Assembly (NCBI GenBank): GCA_030272155.1
Contig: CP126195.1
Coordinates: 2,215,001 to 2,279,000, forward strand
Direction: 5' to 3'
Length of the DNA stretch: 64,000 bases
DNA from: Tetradesmus obliquus
Lineage: Eukaryota; Chlorophyta; Chlorophyceae; Sphaeropleales; Scenedesmaceae
Positions 17,284-30,136 of this stretch are shown one piece after another (within the stretch, counting starts at the first letter, position 1; every line of letters begins with the position of its first letter). Below the pieces are notes generated by a model that worked only from the letters and a program-made list of their open reading frames with translations, had not been told where the DNA came from and did no database searches. The translations under genes and the position numbers were made by a program.

Positions 17284-20200
17284 CTACTGGCCAAAGGGCT
17301 GCTGCTGAGCGTCGCCCCTGCCCTGGTAGCAGTAGTTGGTTGCCTCCAGCATTGGGGTGACAGCAGACGCCTCCGCAGCCAGCACATGCTTTGGAGCTTT
17401 GCGGGTGGAGCGGCGCACAGGAGACAGCACCTGCAGCAGCGGATCATAAAGCAATGAAGGAGGAACTGGGTACCTGATTGCCAACCCTCATGAGCGGTAG
17501 ATCGGCTCGCTGGGCTTGTGCCTGAGGCAGGTCCGTCCTATACTTTGGTATTGGTATAAACAAGTAGAGGTGACTAGGTCGCCTCAACAGTGGCCCTTTG
17601 AGACTGGTGGTCCCTACCAGCGCGGCTGATACAGCCTCACAGGGAATATGGCAAGCCAAGGCAAACTAGCATATGCATGTTCAGCACTTGGCAAGCGCAC
17701 CATACAGGTTGATGTTGATAACACCTGATCCTTTCGCCATGACAAGACTAGTCAGCATTGCCTCGAAGCTGATGAAATCGCTGCCTCACTCATGCACAGC
17801 TGCTACATGGCACCGGGCTCACCTGATCCCCTGCCCCCAGCACGTGCTGCAGCTGCTTCTTGGGCCTTACTGGGCTCAGCACGTCACATGTGCCCAGCGC
17901 TGCTGACGGCTGCAGGGCTGCTGCTGCCTGGGGGTCAGATAGAAGCTGCTTCAGCTCCTTTGGAATCACAGGCCTAAGGTGGTGATACGCAGGGGGAGGG
18001 GAGGTGGCAGGCATGGGAGGATTTGAGTAAGTGTTAGCAACAGCAGCATTGTGATGTGTTCAACGCACACGACGAAACAGCGTGCGAGCAAGCTAGCTTG
18101 TGGTGAGCAACGATGTGCATTGATGTCAGTGGCACGTACACACCAGCTGCGATGGCAGTGGTCACGACCAAGCTTATGCTGCAAATCTGGTCGCTGCCCA
18201 GCCTGCTGTGTATGCTTCTACATCGGTATGCATGCGCTGCCATCATCGTAATGCCCAGCCACGTCCTGCCACTGCTGATTCCTGACTCAGCTACTCACTT
18301 GCTGCCCTCCAAGGGGACACGGGCAGGCTGCTTGAGCCTGGACTTTGGGGTTGTCGCCAGGCCCAGCATACTGCTGCTGCTGGCACCCACAGGCGCCCCT
18401 GCCCCTGCGGCCCTCCGCCTGCTGCTGACAACAACACCCTCTGCTGGTCCTGCAAGCTCTTTGATGGCGCTGCTGGCACAGTCTTCCTGGCTGGCATCCT
18501 CGCCGCTTGCTTTGCAGCTGCCAGCGCTGGTGGCACTGCTGACCGCAGCTGCTGCAGGGGTGACAGTCTTGCTGAAGAACACAGGTGTGCTTGCCTCCTC
18601 CTCTTCCTCCTCCTCTGCTGCAGAGGCCATCCTGTGGAGGAATGGTGGCGTGCACTCCTCCTCATCCCCTGCTGCTACAGGAGCTGCGGTGCCAACCCCA
18701 AACCCTGTGAAGCTGCTGTCACTGCTGAAGCTGGGAGCAGCAGCTGCTGCTGCAGCAGCTGCCTGCTGTGTTATGTTGCCAGCTACACTCTTTGGATCGG
18801 CTGATGCCAGCACATGGCTGCTTGTGCCAGCTGAGAACATGCCCGCACCCCTCGCTGCTGCCCCAGCTGCTGCTGGGGCGTCAGCAGGTGTCCTTGGTGC
18901 TGCCATTGACGGCACTGGTGTGCTCTGCAGCTCCGTCTCTGTTATGGTGCTTGTGAACAGCTCCATGCAGGTGCCACTGCTGCGGCCACTGATGGTGTCC
19001 AGCTCCTCTTCTGCTGCATCTGCAGCACACACTGCACGCACACAGCCGCCTTCGCCAGAGTCCTTGCCATCAAGGCTGTAGGGTGTGTGGCCTGTGGGAC
19101 AGTTGCAGGCAGGTGCAGGAGCATGTGTGATTGACACGCCAGTACATGTCTGACTACAAGCGTTTGCCGATTGCTCAATCATTGCCATAGCAACTGGCAA
19201 ATTTATTGAAGGCAGCAGTCATCGTGTCTTCAATGGTGAGCGTGCAAGAGTTTTCAGGCAAAATCAGTGCCTGCACATCTGGGGCTGCTGCTGTGCCTGT
19301 TTGCACGCATATACAGGCGCGGCCCTGCCACAGTTGCATACCTGCATTAGACCACAGTGGTGTGCTGTCCTGCTGCACTGCACCGGCCGCAGGGGTTGAG
19401 GGCGTGTATGCCAACACGCATGGTGTGCCAAATGCTACGCTGCGCCGTTGCCGCCCTTCAACTGCAGTGTGAGTGCCTGCTGCTGCTGCTGCTGCTGCTG
19501 CTTGTCCTGAAAACGCTGCATGGCTGCTGTTGCCGCTGCTTGTGGTGCTGCAGCTGGCGGGGGCTACGCCACCAGTGGCTACTGCAGATCCGCTGCTGGG
19601 CCCAGCAGGCTTGGTGGCCGTTGCTGTTGCTGGTGTGGTAAGCGTCAGGTTCTCAAAGCGCTGGAACAGGCACAGAGTTGGCGTCTTGTCCGAGGTCAAG
19701 GGCGTGGTCCCATCAGCTGCTTCACCCTGTGTGTGTGGAAACAATTGCACAAGTTCAGCACAGCATGGTGGCTAGTGCGATCAAGTGGTTGGAACCAGGT
19801 GATACAAGGGAGTAAACCTAGGATAGAGCACGCTGCGCTTCTTGAAGCAGATACGTGTTGCACTGTTTGTGCATAGCCTGGCTTGCAGCTGGCTGATGCC
19901 GGTTTGAGGTTAAGCTGGACCTGCTGCCAAGCATGTTTAAACCTCAGCACATGGCACAGCTCACCTCCTCTGGGTTGCTACCGTTTCTGCCTGCAAACAC
20001 ACCAGATGCAGAGTTCAATGTTTGCGTTGTTTCAACACCTTTAGGGTAGGAACTTGAGAATTAAATATGTATGAATTACGATTTCTGCTGCTGAACTCAC
20101 CGACTGGTACACGCCTTGCTCCTGACGCTAGGTGGGGTGTGCGTAAGCTGCGATCCTGCACAGCAGGACGAGCATCCTGTAAGAAGCCCGTGTTGTCTGC

Positions 20201-20418
20201 TTTGCAGCAAACGGACCCAAAAGACTCCTTTTGTATCGGTGATTGCAAGTCAGCATCATTTGACTTGCCTTGGCTGCATCACGCCCATCTTTGCTGTCAT
20301 CAGCTGCTGCAGAGGTGCCTTTCTGTGCGGTGAACCTGAACCTAGCATTCCACTGAGGCAGCTCCGCAGCAGGTTTTTGATTCATCTGGTTGTTCTTGGA
20401 CCTTCCAAACGGGTCCAT
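17284..20418 (-). CDS. Unrecognised 605-aa protein with two LSPVR motifs
   Basis: Eight exons can be fitted with all phases closing: 20418-20269, 20176-20101, 19990-19965, 19726-19342, 19091-18299, 17973-17823, 17747-17701, 17473-17284. The first intron uses a GC donor (AAG|GCAAGT). The protein starts MDPFGRSKNN, is low-complexity (Ala/Ser/Thr/Glu-rich, with a run of seven Glu) for most of its length, and ends in an ordered-looking tail: PVIPKELKQLLSDPQ, CDVLSPVRPKKQ, PVPPSLLYDP, QVLSPVRRSTRK. Ser-Pro and Thr-Pro sites suggest a proline-directed kinase substrate. SPVRRS-R tails occur in some animal spindle-associated proteins, but I cannot assign a family and do not claim that function. The long opposite-strand frame over exon 5 is a shadow. 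Exon existence is fairly sure; the small exons are less so. Confidence 0.68.
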
Positions 20419-20971
20419 GACGGCTATTTCAAGCACACGTGAGGCACAGAGGTGCTGCCGTAGGTGAACTGAGGCAATGCAGACGGTGCTGCGCTTTATT
20501 CGCGGTGCACTTCTGGTGTTGATGAGTCAAATCCAGATGTAACACCAGGCCATGCAGAGGAGCGGTGCCTGCGAGTTTGTTAATGAGAAGCACCGAGCTG
20601 TCAGTGATGCCAGTTTGTATTTTGAGCTTTGCCGCGGCTTCAGCTGGTCTTGAAAAGTATTATAATACACTTTAAACCCGTTTAGAAGGCCCCTGATATC
20701 CACGTGTTACATAACTTGTCAGGCACTCGAGCAGCACGCATGGCTTTAGAATTTACGTGTTTCGCACTTTGAGAGTGTTCTCAGCACGATCATATTATGG
20801 TGCAACAGTCAGCTGCCTTCGCTAGATACCTTTAGGCGTTGACGCCGAGATCGCAGTCTCAAGTGCCTCAAGCGCGCCAGTCTTCGTCTCCTTTTCTTTT
20901 CACTCATTACGTCAAGCTTATAGACTACTGCTTCACGTGGGGCTGCGTTGTGTCAGGGATACCGAGCAACC
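20419..20971. promoter_or_regulatory. Divergent intergenic region (LSPVR protein / starch synthase I)
   Basis: A 553-bp interval between two divergent start codons, partly AT-rich around 20640-20800. It must contain both 5' UTRs and promoters. No individual element is certain. Confidence 0.55.
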
Positions 20972-23094
20972 ATGCAGGGGCTGAAGTCAGCCCAGGGCGT
21001 CCGCTGCACGCGGCATGTAGCACCCATTGCAAGCAGGTCGTTGCTGAGGAGCGTGGTACCTCGTTATGTGGTCGCCCGTGAGCAAAGCTCAGTGCAGCAG
21101 CTTGTCGTCGAAGAAGTGGAGTCAGTGGAGTCAGCGGCAGTGGAACAGCAGCAAGAACATGGGCAAATGCAAGTCGTGAAGCCAGTGGAGAAGCAGGCAG
21201 AGAAGCAGGCTGTGAGCAGCAGCAACGGCAACGGGAAAGCAAAGAAGGAAAAGGAAGACAGCAGCGACACGACTGCTCAGGGGAGCCTTGCTAAAGTTAT
21301 TCCCCAGGCGAAGACCGTCAGAAACCTTGTTTTTGTAACGAGCGAGGTAAGTTCTAGTGTTGCTGTGGCGCTGTCTTACTGCAACTGCCTGCCCGGGCTC
21401 CGGGCCGGTGGTGCTGGGTGCCAAACTAGACATGCACCAGCAGTGCTTTGAACAAGCCGGCTTTTTTGTATGACAGCAATCACCCAGCTGGCAGTTGCAT
21501 GGTGGTGAGTAGGTGCTTTGGGCAGTGCAGGCAATGACCAGCGACTGCGGGTGCTGCGCCATTGCATATGGGCTCAGCGTGTGCAGCATGCCGTGCTGCT
21601 TCAAACCCCATGTTGCAGCAAAGTGTAATGCTCTGTGATATGATTAATGCTGCACACTAAAAGCTGCTTGAGTTGTAAATGCATTGCTGAGATGATGCCA
21701 ATGTCATTTGATCGCAGGTTGCGCCCTGGTCAAAGACTGGTGGGCTGGGCGATGTGCTGGGCTCGCTGCCAATCGCCCTTGCCGCACGCGGCCACAGGGT
21801 CATGGTGGTCACACCACGCTACTCTGATTACGCAGAGCCAACATACTCAGGGGTGAGCAGGCGCTGCTAAGTTATGCAGCTGGCAGTCGATAGCAAGCAA
21901 TGCGTGCCAGTGCGGAGCTTTGTGTGCCTCAGGCCCACATGGGTTTTCAAGGGCAGCAGGAGCAGCAGCAGTGGTAGCAGCAGCAGTGCCTGCTGATTGC
22001 TTGGCTCTTGGATTTATTCTGGGCGGCAACTTGTGTATGCGGCGCAGCAGCTGGACAATCGGTCGTTTCTGCACGCCTGCAGCAGCCGCGTTGGCCAGCC
22101 GATCTCGCATTGGCTGTATGCAGGGATTGTGTTAGACAGCTGCTGGAGCGTATGTGTACAGCAGCATTTCAGCACGATGCTCATAGCGGCTGCTGCTGCT
22201 GCTGCTACTGCAGACCACGATCAACATCAACGGCAACGAGGTGGGCATGTACCACTACGCGCACAAGGGCGTGGACTGGGTGTTCGTGGACCACCCATGC
22301 TACCCCCGCCCGGGCGGCATCTATGCGGACGAGCACGGCGTGTACGGCGACAACCAGGTGCGGCAGCAGATCTGCGATTTTGAGCAGCAGCAGTTGCTGC
22401 AGCAGAGGCGACCAGGGAGCAGCTGGCAGGAACGTGGCGAATGGGCAGTTGTGATGCAGAGGGGAATCTGCCGGTACACTGCCAGCTGTCGCAGCCATCA
22501 GTGCAACTGTTGGCTGCGACGGCTGGCTGTGTACCGGCAACGGTACTACTGCCGCCTCTAAAACCGCAGCTGTTCAAAGCCAGTTCGGCTGACCGTGGGC
22601 GCGTCTGCTGCTTTTGCGTGTGTCGCAACGCATGTGACGCTGCCTGACACTGCTTCTCGTGCTGTTGCTGCTGCTGCTGCTGCAGTTCCGCTACCAGCTG
22701 CTGTGCCTGGCTGCCATGGAGGCGCCCCTGCAGCTGCCGCTGGGCGAGAAGGGGCTGTACGGGCAGGACTGCGTGTTCATCGCCAACGACTGGCACGCAG
22801 CGCTGGTGCCGGTGTACCTGGCAGCCAAGTACAGGCCCTACGGCGTGTACACAAATGCACGCAGCGTGATGGCGATTCACAACCTGAGGCACCAGGTGCG
22901 CGCAGTGCTGCACTAGTTGTGGTCAGGTGTTGAAGTGCAGGATGAAGCGCACATGTTTGGCAGTGTTGCTGTCTTTACTAGCGACATCTTCACTGGTGTG
23001 GCGGCTTTCAGCTGCTGCCTAACGACCATGATCAATTGCTGTGCACCTCTTATTGTGAGCAGTATCCAACAGCTGTTCACTGCACACCACGTGG

Positions 23095-23127
<33 letters not shown>

Positions 23128-23442
23128 CGGCTGCTGCTGCAGGGCGTGTTCCCCCCAGGCACCTTCCCATCGCTGGGCTTGCCTGATGGCTGGTACCGTG
23201 AGTCTCACAGCTGCCCGGTTAAACGTGCTTTACATGCGGTCTGCGGCACTGCTGCTGCCCTGTTACGGCTTTGAGATAGCACCTGCACACAGTCTAGCCT
23301 GTGCATTCGAGCGACGTGCCGAGCCATTTTACCTTGCAGTGTGCCTAGCAGCTACATCGCCTATGTGTACCTATGTGGCTGCTTCCCTGCTCAGTCTGCT
23401 TCTGCTGGTGATGGCTGTGCCTTTTTGGTTGCACTTGCTTAC

Positions 23443-23479
<37 letters not shown>

Positions 23480-25743
23480 ACAGAGGCCATGGAGTACCAG
23501 TACCCGCCGCACCTGCGCCAGGGCGCATACGAGGAGGAGGGCCGCTCAGTCAACACACTCAAGGTGCGCGGCACTCCAGCCGCTGTTTGCTGTGCCTGCG
23601 GCTGCATACAGTGTGTGCTTTTGTTGCACCACGGCAGCTTGGCCACTGTTGAACGCATCTTGACGCCCCACAGCCAGATTGCACCTATACAGCCAAACTA
23701 CATCGTGGGCAGTACTTAACAGTGATGCAAGGGAGTCCCTTCTGACTAGTGTTTGCCTGCACACAGGCCGGCATCACTGTCGCTGACCGCTTGGTGACTG
23801 TCAGCCCCGTCTATGCTGATTTGTCTATGCTGATTTGTCTCTGTGCTGCTGCCCCACCTCTCTTGCGGCTCGCTTGACCTCATATGCAGGCCGGGATCAC
23901 TGTTGCCGACCGGCTGGTCACTGTCAGCCCCGGCTATGCTGAGGAGATCCGCACCTGGCTGGGCGGCTGGGGCATGGAGGGCATGATCGACGCGCGTGGG
24001 CCCGTGCTCAACGGCATCGTCAACGGCATTGACGACGAGTGAGTGGCTGAGTGGGAGCGATGGCAAAAGGTTGAGAGAGGCTGAGATGCGGCTGCAGCTG
24101 CTTGTTTGCGGTTGTGTAGTTGAGCAGTTGAGATGTTCGTTACTGCAAACGTCTACCAGCGTGCACGCTTCAATACACACAGTGGCTTCAGCAAGCGAAA
24201 TCATGAAAGACGCTACTTGAATGCACCATCTCGCCGACTCTTCATCTTGTGTCACTCTTGTGTCATTCTGCAGGGACTGGAACCCCGCCGTGGACAAGCA
24301 CTTGCCAGTTAAATATGACATCTCCAGCTTCAAGGCTGGCAAGGCCGCCTGCAAGAAGGCGCTGCAGGAAGAGTTGGGCCTGCCGGTCAACGCAGACATC
24401 CCGCTGATCGCATTCATCGGGCGGCTGGACTACCAGAAGGGCGCAGACATCGTGCTGCAGGTGGGCAATGAGGCTGATGTGCAGCTCCAGCAGACAGGGG
24501 ACGGTGGCCGCAGCAACACCAGCAGCAAATGGAGGATATAGATTTTGATACGGGTTTGTGTGAAGATGTCTTGTCTGCAGCTGCCGGTTCACCGCCAGTC
24601 CTTCTTGCTAGGTATGTTTTTGCAGCTGCGCGTCTTGGACCTGCTGACTGGTTGCCTGTTGGGCTGCTGCTGCAGGCTGCTCCCTGGATGATGAGCCAGG
24701 GCGTGCAGCTGGTGTGCCTGGGCACAGGCACCACTGACCTGGAGGTGAGGGGCCGCCAGCAGCCGTGTGCAGCATTGACACCTCAAACAACCAGCCCTGC
24801 CGTCGCAGCAGCTGCAAGCTTGGCAGCCAGCATGCCGGATCGAGGCAGCAGCTGTCACCACAACACAAATCAGTATGCATGCTCCTGTGATCAGCGCAAT
24901 GCGTGCTCGTCGATCAGCGGATGCGTGCTGCTCTGCTCACGCCCAATGCAACTGTTGTATGGTGTTTGCCCTGCAGAACGGCCTGCGCTGGCTTGAGGCC
25001 GCGTACCGCGACCAGGCACGCGGCTGGGTGGGCTTCAACGTGGCCATGAGCCACAAGATCACAGCGGCAGCAGACATCCTGCTCATGCCCAGCCGCTTCG
25101 AGCCGTGCGGGCTCAACCAGCTCTACGCCATGGCCTACGGCGCAGTGCCCGTGGCACACGCGACAGGTGGGTGCCAGGATGATATCTTTGAGAACAGCCG
25201 CTGTGGCTGGCAAAGAAAATGGCGCTTGGGTGATTGCATCACACCATGCAACTGGATGGTCATCCGCAGCTTGTTTGAGGTCAAGTGTTGAGCATGCTTG
25301 CCTACCTCTCTGCCTGCCTGCCTGCAGGCATGCATGCCTGCCTGCACACGTGCACTGCATTGCAAACCAACACCTACCACCCCCGTGATTTAACCCTGAG
25401 AGATTAACCCTGAGAGCCAGACAGTGCTGAGCGTGCTTGCTTGCCTGCTTGCCTGCCGATGTTGACTGCATCGTTCATCTCCATCTCTGCAGGCGGGCTG
25501 CGCGACACGGTGCTGGACTTCAACCCCGAGAGCCAGACCGGCACCGGCTGGACCTTCAGCAGCTGCGACGCCAGCGGCTTGATGCACGCCACAGGCCTGG
25601 CGCTGGCCACGCTGCGGGACTACCCGAACGACTTTGAGGGCATCCAGCGGCGCGGCATGCAGCGGGACAGCAGCTGGAACGGCGCCGCGGAGCAGTACGA
25701 GCAGATTTTTGAGTGGGCGATCATGGATCAGCCGTATGCGTGA
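20972..25743 (+). CDS. SSI: Soluble starch synthase I, plastid
   Basis: A GT5 glucosyltransferase that adds ADP-glucose to glucan chains in the plastid. Eleven exons: 20972-21346, 21718-21852, 22214-22357, 22686-22895, 23143-23197, 23484-23563, 23890-24038, 24274-24460, 24676-24744, 24977-25166, 25493-25743; all phases close to 614 residues. Residues 1-110 are a transit peptide plus Glu/Gln-rich linker. Then come the ADP-glucose motif KTGGLGD (131-137), [12 protein letters not shown] and [11 protein letters not shown] (a hallmark of class I rather than GBSS), [32 protein letters not shown] and [14 protein letters not shown] with catalytic Glu510, ATGGLRDTV, and the end [19 protein letters not shown]. 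The start is the ATG at 20972; a longer frame has no upstream ATG. Echo copies of exon 7 and of the last 45 bases lie at 23767 and 25742. Confidence 0.96.
23767..23819 (+). repeat. Echo of starch synthase exon 7 inside intron 6
   Basis: 53 bases homologous to the start of exon 7 (23890-23942), preceded by its own ACACAG acceptor. Six of seven codon differences are synonymous; one changes Gly to Val (SPVYAD against SPGYAE). After the homology there is no donor and the frame hits TGA, so inclusion would truncate the enzyme. Confidence 0.85.
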
Positions 25744-25830
25744 GCAGATCTTCGAGTGGGCGATCATGGACCAGCCGTATGCGTGAATTAGATCTTTGAC
25801 TGGGGGACCATGCACCACCCGCACGCCTGA
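25742..25830 (+). repeat. Two tandem echoes of the starch synthase C-terminal coding end
   Basis: 25742-25786 repeats the last coding bases (25699-25743) and encodes the same peptide [14 protein letters not shown] followed by TGA, with only synonymous differences. 25785-25830 is a third, more decayed copy. Period about 43 bases. Confidence 0.88.
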
Positions 25831-28800
25831 ACACAGAGAGGCTGATGGCACATAGACGTGCTGGGTCTTCAAGGGATCCTTGGAGCTCGGGATTTGAAAG
25901 CGTGTCCAGGGCCAGGGGGCGCGTACGTGAATTGTTGGCAAATCAGCACCTGCCTGCGCGAAACAGATTGCGAGTTTGACTTTCCTCTCATCGTGCGTGT
26001 GCCCCGTGCATTGCACCAGCTTATACAGCCGCTTATACAGCCGCACATCAGGACCTTGGCTTGGTGTGTTGTGTGTGGAGCTTCCTAGGAACTGTTGATG
26101 AAAACATGTCTCAAAGCTACAGTGTCCACTCTGCATGCGTGCAGCAGGACATGTAGGGCTGTCAGGCGTGTGTAGGGCGGCTGCGACTGTGCGCTGCTTT
26201 CATCTGCAGTTGCATGCAGGTGGCAGCTGCTTGTCCGAGCTGCTTTGCGCAGCTGTGGCTGCCGTGTACATTATATGTGTGTGGGTTCTTCGTGGTGAGG
26301 CAGGCTGCGGCGTGTGTCCACATCAAATGACAGTGTCGACTGTGTTGCGGCAGAGTGTGTGGCTCAGCACAGTGTGTGGCTCAGCACAGTGCGTGGCACA
26401 GCAGAGTGTGGTGGAGAGGCTACTGGCCACCTTTGGTGGGAGGTCCGGTTGGGCTGCAGACATACGGCTGAAAGCAGCAGCCGGGTGGTGGTCGGTGGAG
26501 GCGTCCTTGTTGCTGAAATGAAGCTGAAACCACGCCGCCAGCAACATCAGCACCCCTCGGTGTTTGCCATTTGCGGGCGAGCTAAGCTTGTGACCAGAAA
26601 GGACGACCTTTGCTGTGTTGATTTGCAGCAGCTGTGTGCTGCTCTTCGTTGTTGCGTTGTGTCGGGTAGCATAGCACACTGCCTGGCTGTCTTTGTTGCA
26701 TCTAGTCTCACACCATGCTGTGTGTGTTCCTTGTTGCTTGATCCTGTCCTTACTACGCATTGAGACTTGCTGTAGGGGTGTGGTTCCCAGTTCATCCCCT
26801 CGGTCTTATGTCGAGTGTTGCGCGCAGTTGCACGCCACTGCAAGTTCACAGGTTGATAAGACGCCGTGCTTTCGTCCAACAGCACGGAATGCATGCAGGC
26901 TTGCAAGGCAGCACTGAACATGTTTGCACACATGCAGCGCCCTAGCAACCATTGCCGTTGTAGTGGTGTTACATCAGTCCTCTAGCGGTTGCCACAAGGT
27001 GTGTGCCAGGTGTGCCTGCTGTGTGGCACTTACTGAGCAGCACATGCATGCACATAGTGGGGTTGCTGCGTGCAGCCGTGCACGGTGCCTTCAGGCACTG
27101 ACACGGCTGTTTGTGCATATGGGGTACTGCTGATTTTATGTTGTGTGTTTTGTCATGGTGTGCGGCAGCACTGCTTCGAGAAGAGCTGTTGGGTTTGGTT
27201 GGTAGCGGTTTGGTAGCGGGTTTAACTGTGCAGTTGACTGAAGCGCTCACACAGGCACCGGCTGAGGTGTTGCTTGGTTTGGCAGAAAGGCTTTTCTACA
27301 CAGCTTGCGAGACAGTGATGACTTGAGCTCATGGCGTGATGAGCTGCAAGAGGAGGGGGCGGAGAGAAGGTTACTGCCGCTGAAGCTGCAGAGCTGTATG
27401 GTTGTGTGTGAAAGGCTTTTGAGGCAGTGGCGGCTGCAGGTCGTGACCCGACGAGCTGCACAGGAGGGGGCAACTGATGGTTGCTGCGGCTGAAGCTGCA
27501 GAGCTGTATGGATGTGTGTAGCAGAGATGACGTGGCAACACACCCAGTGTGCTTGCGGCAGAGGCGTGGCGAGTACGAGGAGGTTCTGAGGCGTGATGCA
27601 CAGCCTGTGTGGTTGTGTGTGTATATGATGAGGGGTGGCGGTAGGAGCAGCGGCAGGAAGCGTGCTTTTCTGCAGAGCAAATGCCCTTGCTTGGCGCTGA
27701 GAAGAAGGAGAGGAACCTGTGTGTGACAAACCGTGTCTGTGCAGCGACAGCGACAGTGGCGTGCATGCAGTGGCAACAGTTGGCACGCGGCTGTCGTGTA
27801 CTGTGCTTCCTGTTGTGTAGATGGCTGAGTGGTGTAGAAAGAGGAGATGTGCTTGGCGCGTTTGACTGTGCAGTGTGTTGAACAACAACAGTTGCGTGGT
27901 TCACCGGGAGGGGCATGCAGCAGTGGCATAGCCACCTCAGCAGGCGTGCTGTTAGAGGCGGCTTCTGTGACGCTCGCTGTAGTGTACGTGTGTCACGTGG
28001 TCAGAGTTTGCTTCATAGTACTGAACTAGTTCAGTAGTTTGCCTCAGCGTCACCCGCAACAGATGCCTACATCGAGTGGTGTACAGTACAGCAGGGTAAA
28101 GCAGGAGTACATCATGCTCTGTGTGCGTAGCTACCTTTGCAGGCTGCTCTGCAGCTGCGTGCTTGCGGCCGTGGGGTTGGGCCTGCGTGGCCAAGGCTGT
28201 GGTGCCGCCTCGTGATCATGACATGGCAAGCAGCCATTTGCATGAACAGAGTTGGATGCCATTTATGATGCATCCACAGTGTGTGCGGATGGGCAAGAGC
28301 ATGTCGCAGTTGCCAACTGGATTGAGGTTATTTCATTTGGTGCTGCACTGCCCCGCCTAGCGCACTGCACACGTGTGGCTTGACAAAACGCTATAGCTAG
28401 CCGTGACAGCAGTTTCTGCTCTTGCCTCATAGAAGATCTTCAATTGAGGGCCCCTGGGGCGAGCTGAAACGTTTGCATAGTGTAACTTACACATGGCATG
28501 GCATGTCTGGTATAAAATTGCATGTCTGGTACTACTGTTTGGGCCCAGCACGTGCACGTCTTTGGTGGTGACCACCAAAATTAACACGGTGTTAGTATGT
28601 TAACAAGGCGGCAGCACCAGCTGACAAAGCAGCGGTCTGCCAGCTAATCCCAAGTCAACAGCAAGCTGCTGCGCAGGCATCCCTGCAATGCAGTGGCCGT
28701 TCATATGCCGTCAAAAGATTGGGAGCTGCGCAGAACCCAATGTCAAAGCGACACACATGTCCATATACACGGACGCACCCAACCTGCGTGTACACACTCG

Positions 28801-30136
28801 CAATGGCCCACCACGTAGTGTGCACACCTAATGCCATGACAGGAGGCCGGCGCTGGCGCCAGGCTGTACTGCGACATGCAGCTGGCAGCAGCTGCGCATC
28901 AGCAAGCCCCATGCCACGTGGTGGACGCTTACAGGAGTGGTTTCAGCCAACTTGTATGCACAAGGAGCTTGCACGTGCACGGTGTGAGCCTCACGGTGCT
29001 CAGTACCAACATGGTGCATGATGCAAGCCATTGCACGCTAGGTCAAGATCTGCTAACCCTCAGCCCCTTACTCCAACAGAGTCTGCAGTCGGACCCCAAG
29101 CAGCAGAATCAAATGGCTACAAATACGCTCCTAGTGCCGGCCCTCCGCTAGCAACATCCACGTCACCAACCATGCAAGGTGTTGTGTGTTTGCTTCAACA
29201 ATGTACAACGCCGGCCAAAAGCCAGGGGAAGATCAATGCAAATGCATGATACAACTGCACTGAGTGCAGTGCGGGTCAACTGCCGCTTGTGAGCATGTGC
29301 CGCTTTGACACGGGCAGCGCCAAAACAACGCAGCTGCCACCAATGGGCGCAGCCGCCAGCGTATTTGAACAAACAGCACAGCAACATCTGCCGCTGATGC
29401 TGCGCACATGGCCACACAAGCAGATACATTATGGCAGATGCTATGCAGGCAAAGGGTCCCTGTGTGGAAGCCTGTGTGCATGCCTGTGAACGTCAGCCTC
29501 ACTACATGACGCTTCTCAAACACGATGCAAGCCCTCCAGATGCATCCAAAAGCCCTCGGCCTGCTAATGCAAGGCTAAATCAACCGCATGGGAGTGTTGT
29601 GTGCAAGACTTCTGAACACTTGCCCCATGCAGTAGACACTAGCGCATGCAACTACAGCCGACTACAAGCATGAAGAAGGCTGGGAATCACATAGATGCTG
29701 CCCTTGGCCTGCTAAAGCCATCTGCGCACAAGCAATTGCGGTGCGCTGAGGAGCTGTGTGGCTGTACATACACACAGTGCCCAGACTGATGCAGTTCGCT
29801 GAGTTTCTCTGCTGTTCCACTGCTATCAGCCCTCTCTGCAGTATTGGCTGCTGGGGATGCACTTGCAGCACCCACCGCCACTGCTGTCTTCAACAAAGCC
29901 ACAACATTCAAATCACGAGCACACACAGCGCTGGAATGTGTGTGTGCTCTCAAGCCATGTAGCCACATAATGCAAATGGAACCACAGGCCCTCAGTACCA
30001 GCCACCTAAAGCGTCCATGATATGCATGCCTGATGAGCTGCAGGTTTGCCAAGCAACATCTGCAGCTGCAGCAAGCTGCCTACACTGCTGCTGCTGCTGC
30101 TGTATCTTTTTGCTGCTGCTGTTATAATCCTGCTGC
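25831..30136. other. 4.3-kb gene-poor region with tandem repeats
   Basis: No recognisable gene. It contains a short tandem array of TGTGTGGCTCAGCACAG-like units around 26355-26410 and an imperfect 110-bp repeat at 27331-27520. Three long overlapping minus-strand open frames (27222-27935) cover that repeat region but have no domain and a His/Thr/Ser/Cys-rich composition typical of stop-poor repeats. Confidence 0.55.
27331..27520. repeat. Imperfect 110-bp tandem repeat
   Basis: The block GCTGAAGCTGCAGAGCTGTA recurs with a 110-bp period (27379 and 27489), with flanking GAGCTGCA(A/C)AGGAGGGGGC blocks at the same spacing. Confidence 0.75.

Noticed and set aside
18113..19081. 322-codon plus-strand frame with Leu/Ala-rich translation
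   Set aside because: It is the exact antisense of the large low-complexity exon (18299-19091) of the minus-strand LSPVR gene, which has matching splice phases.
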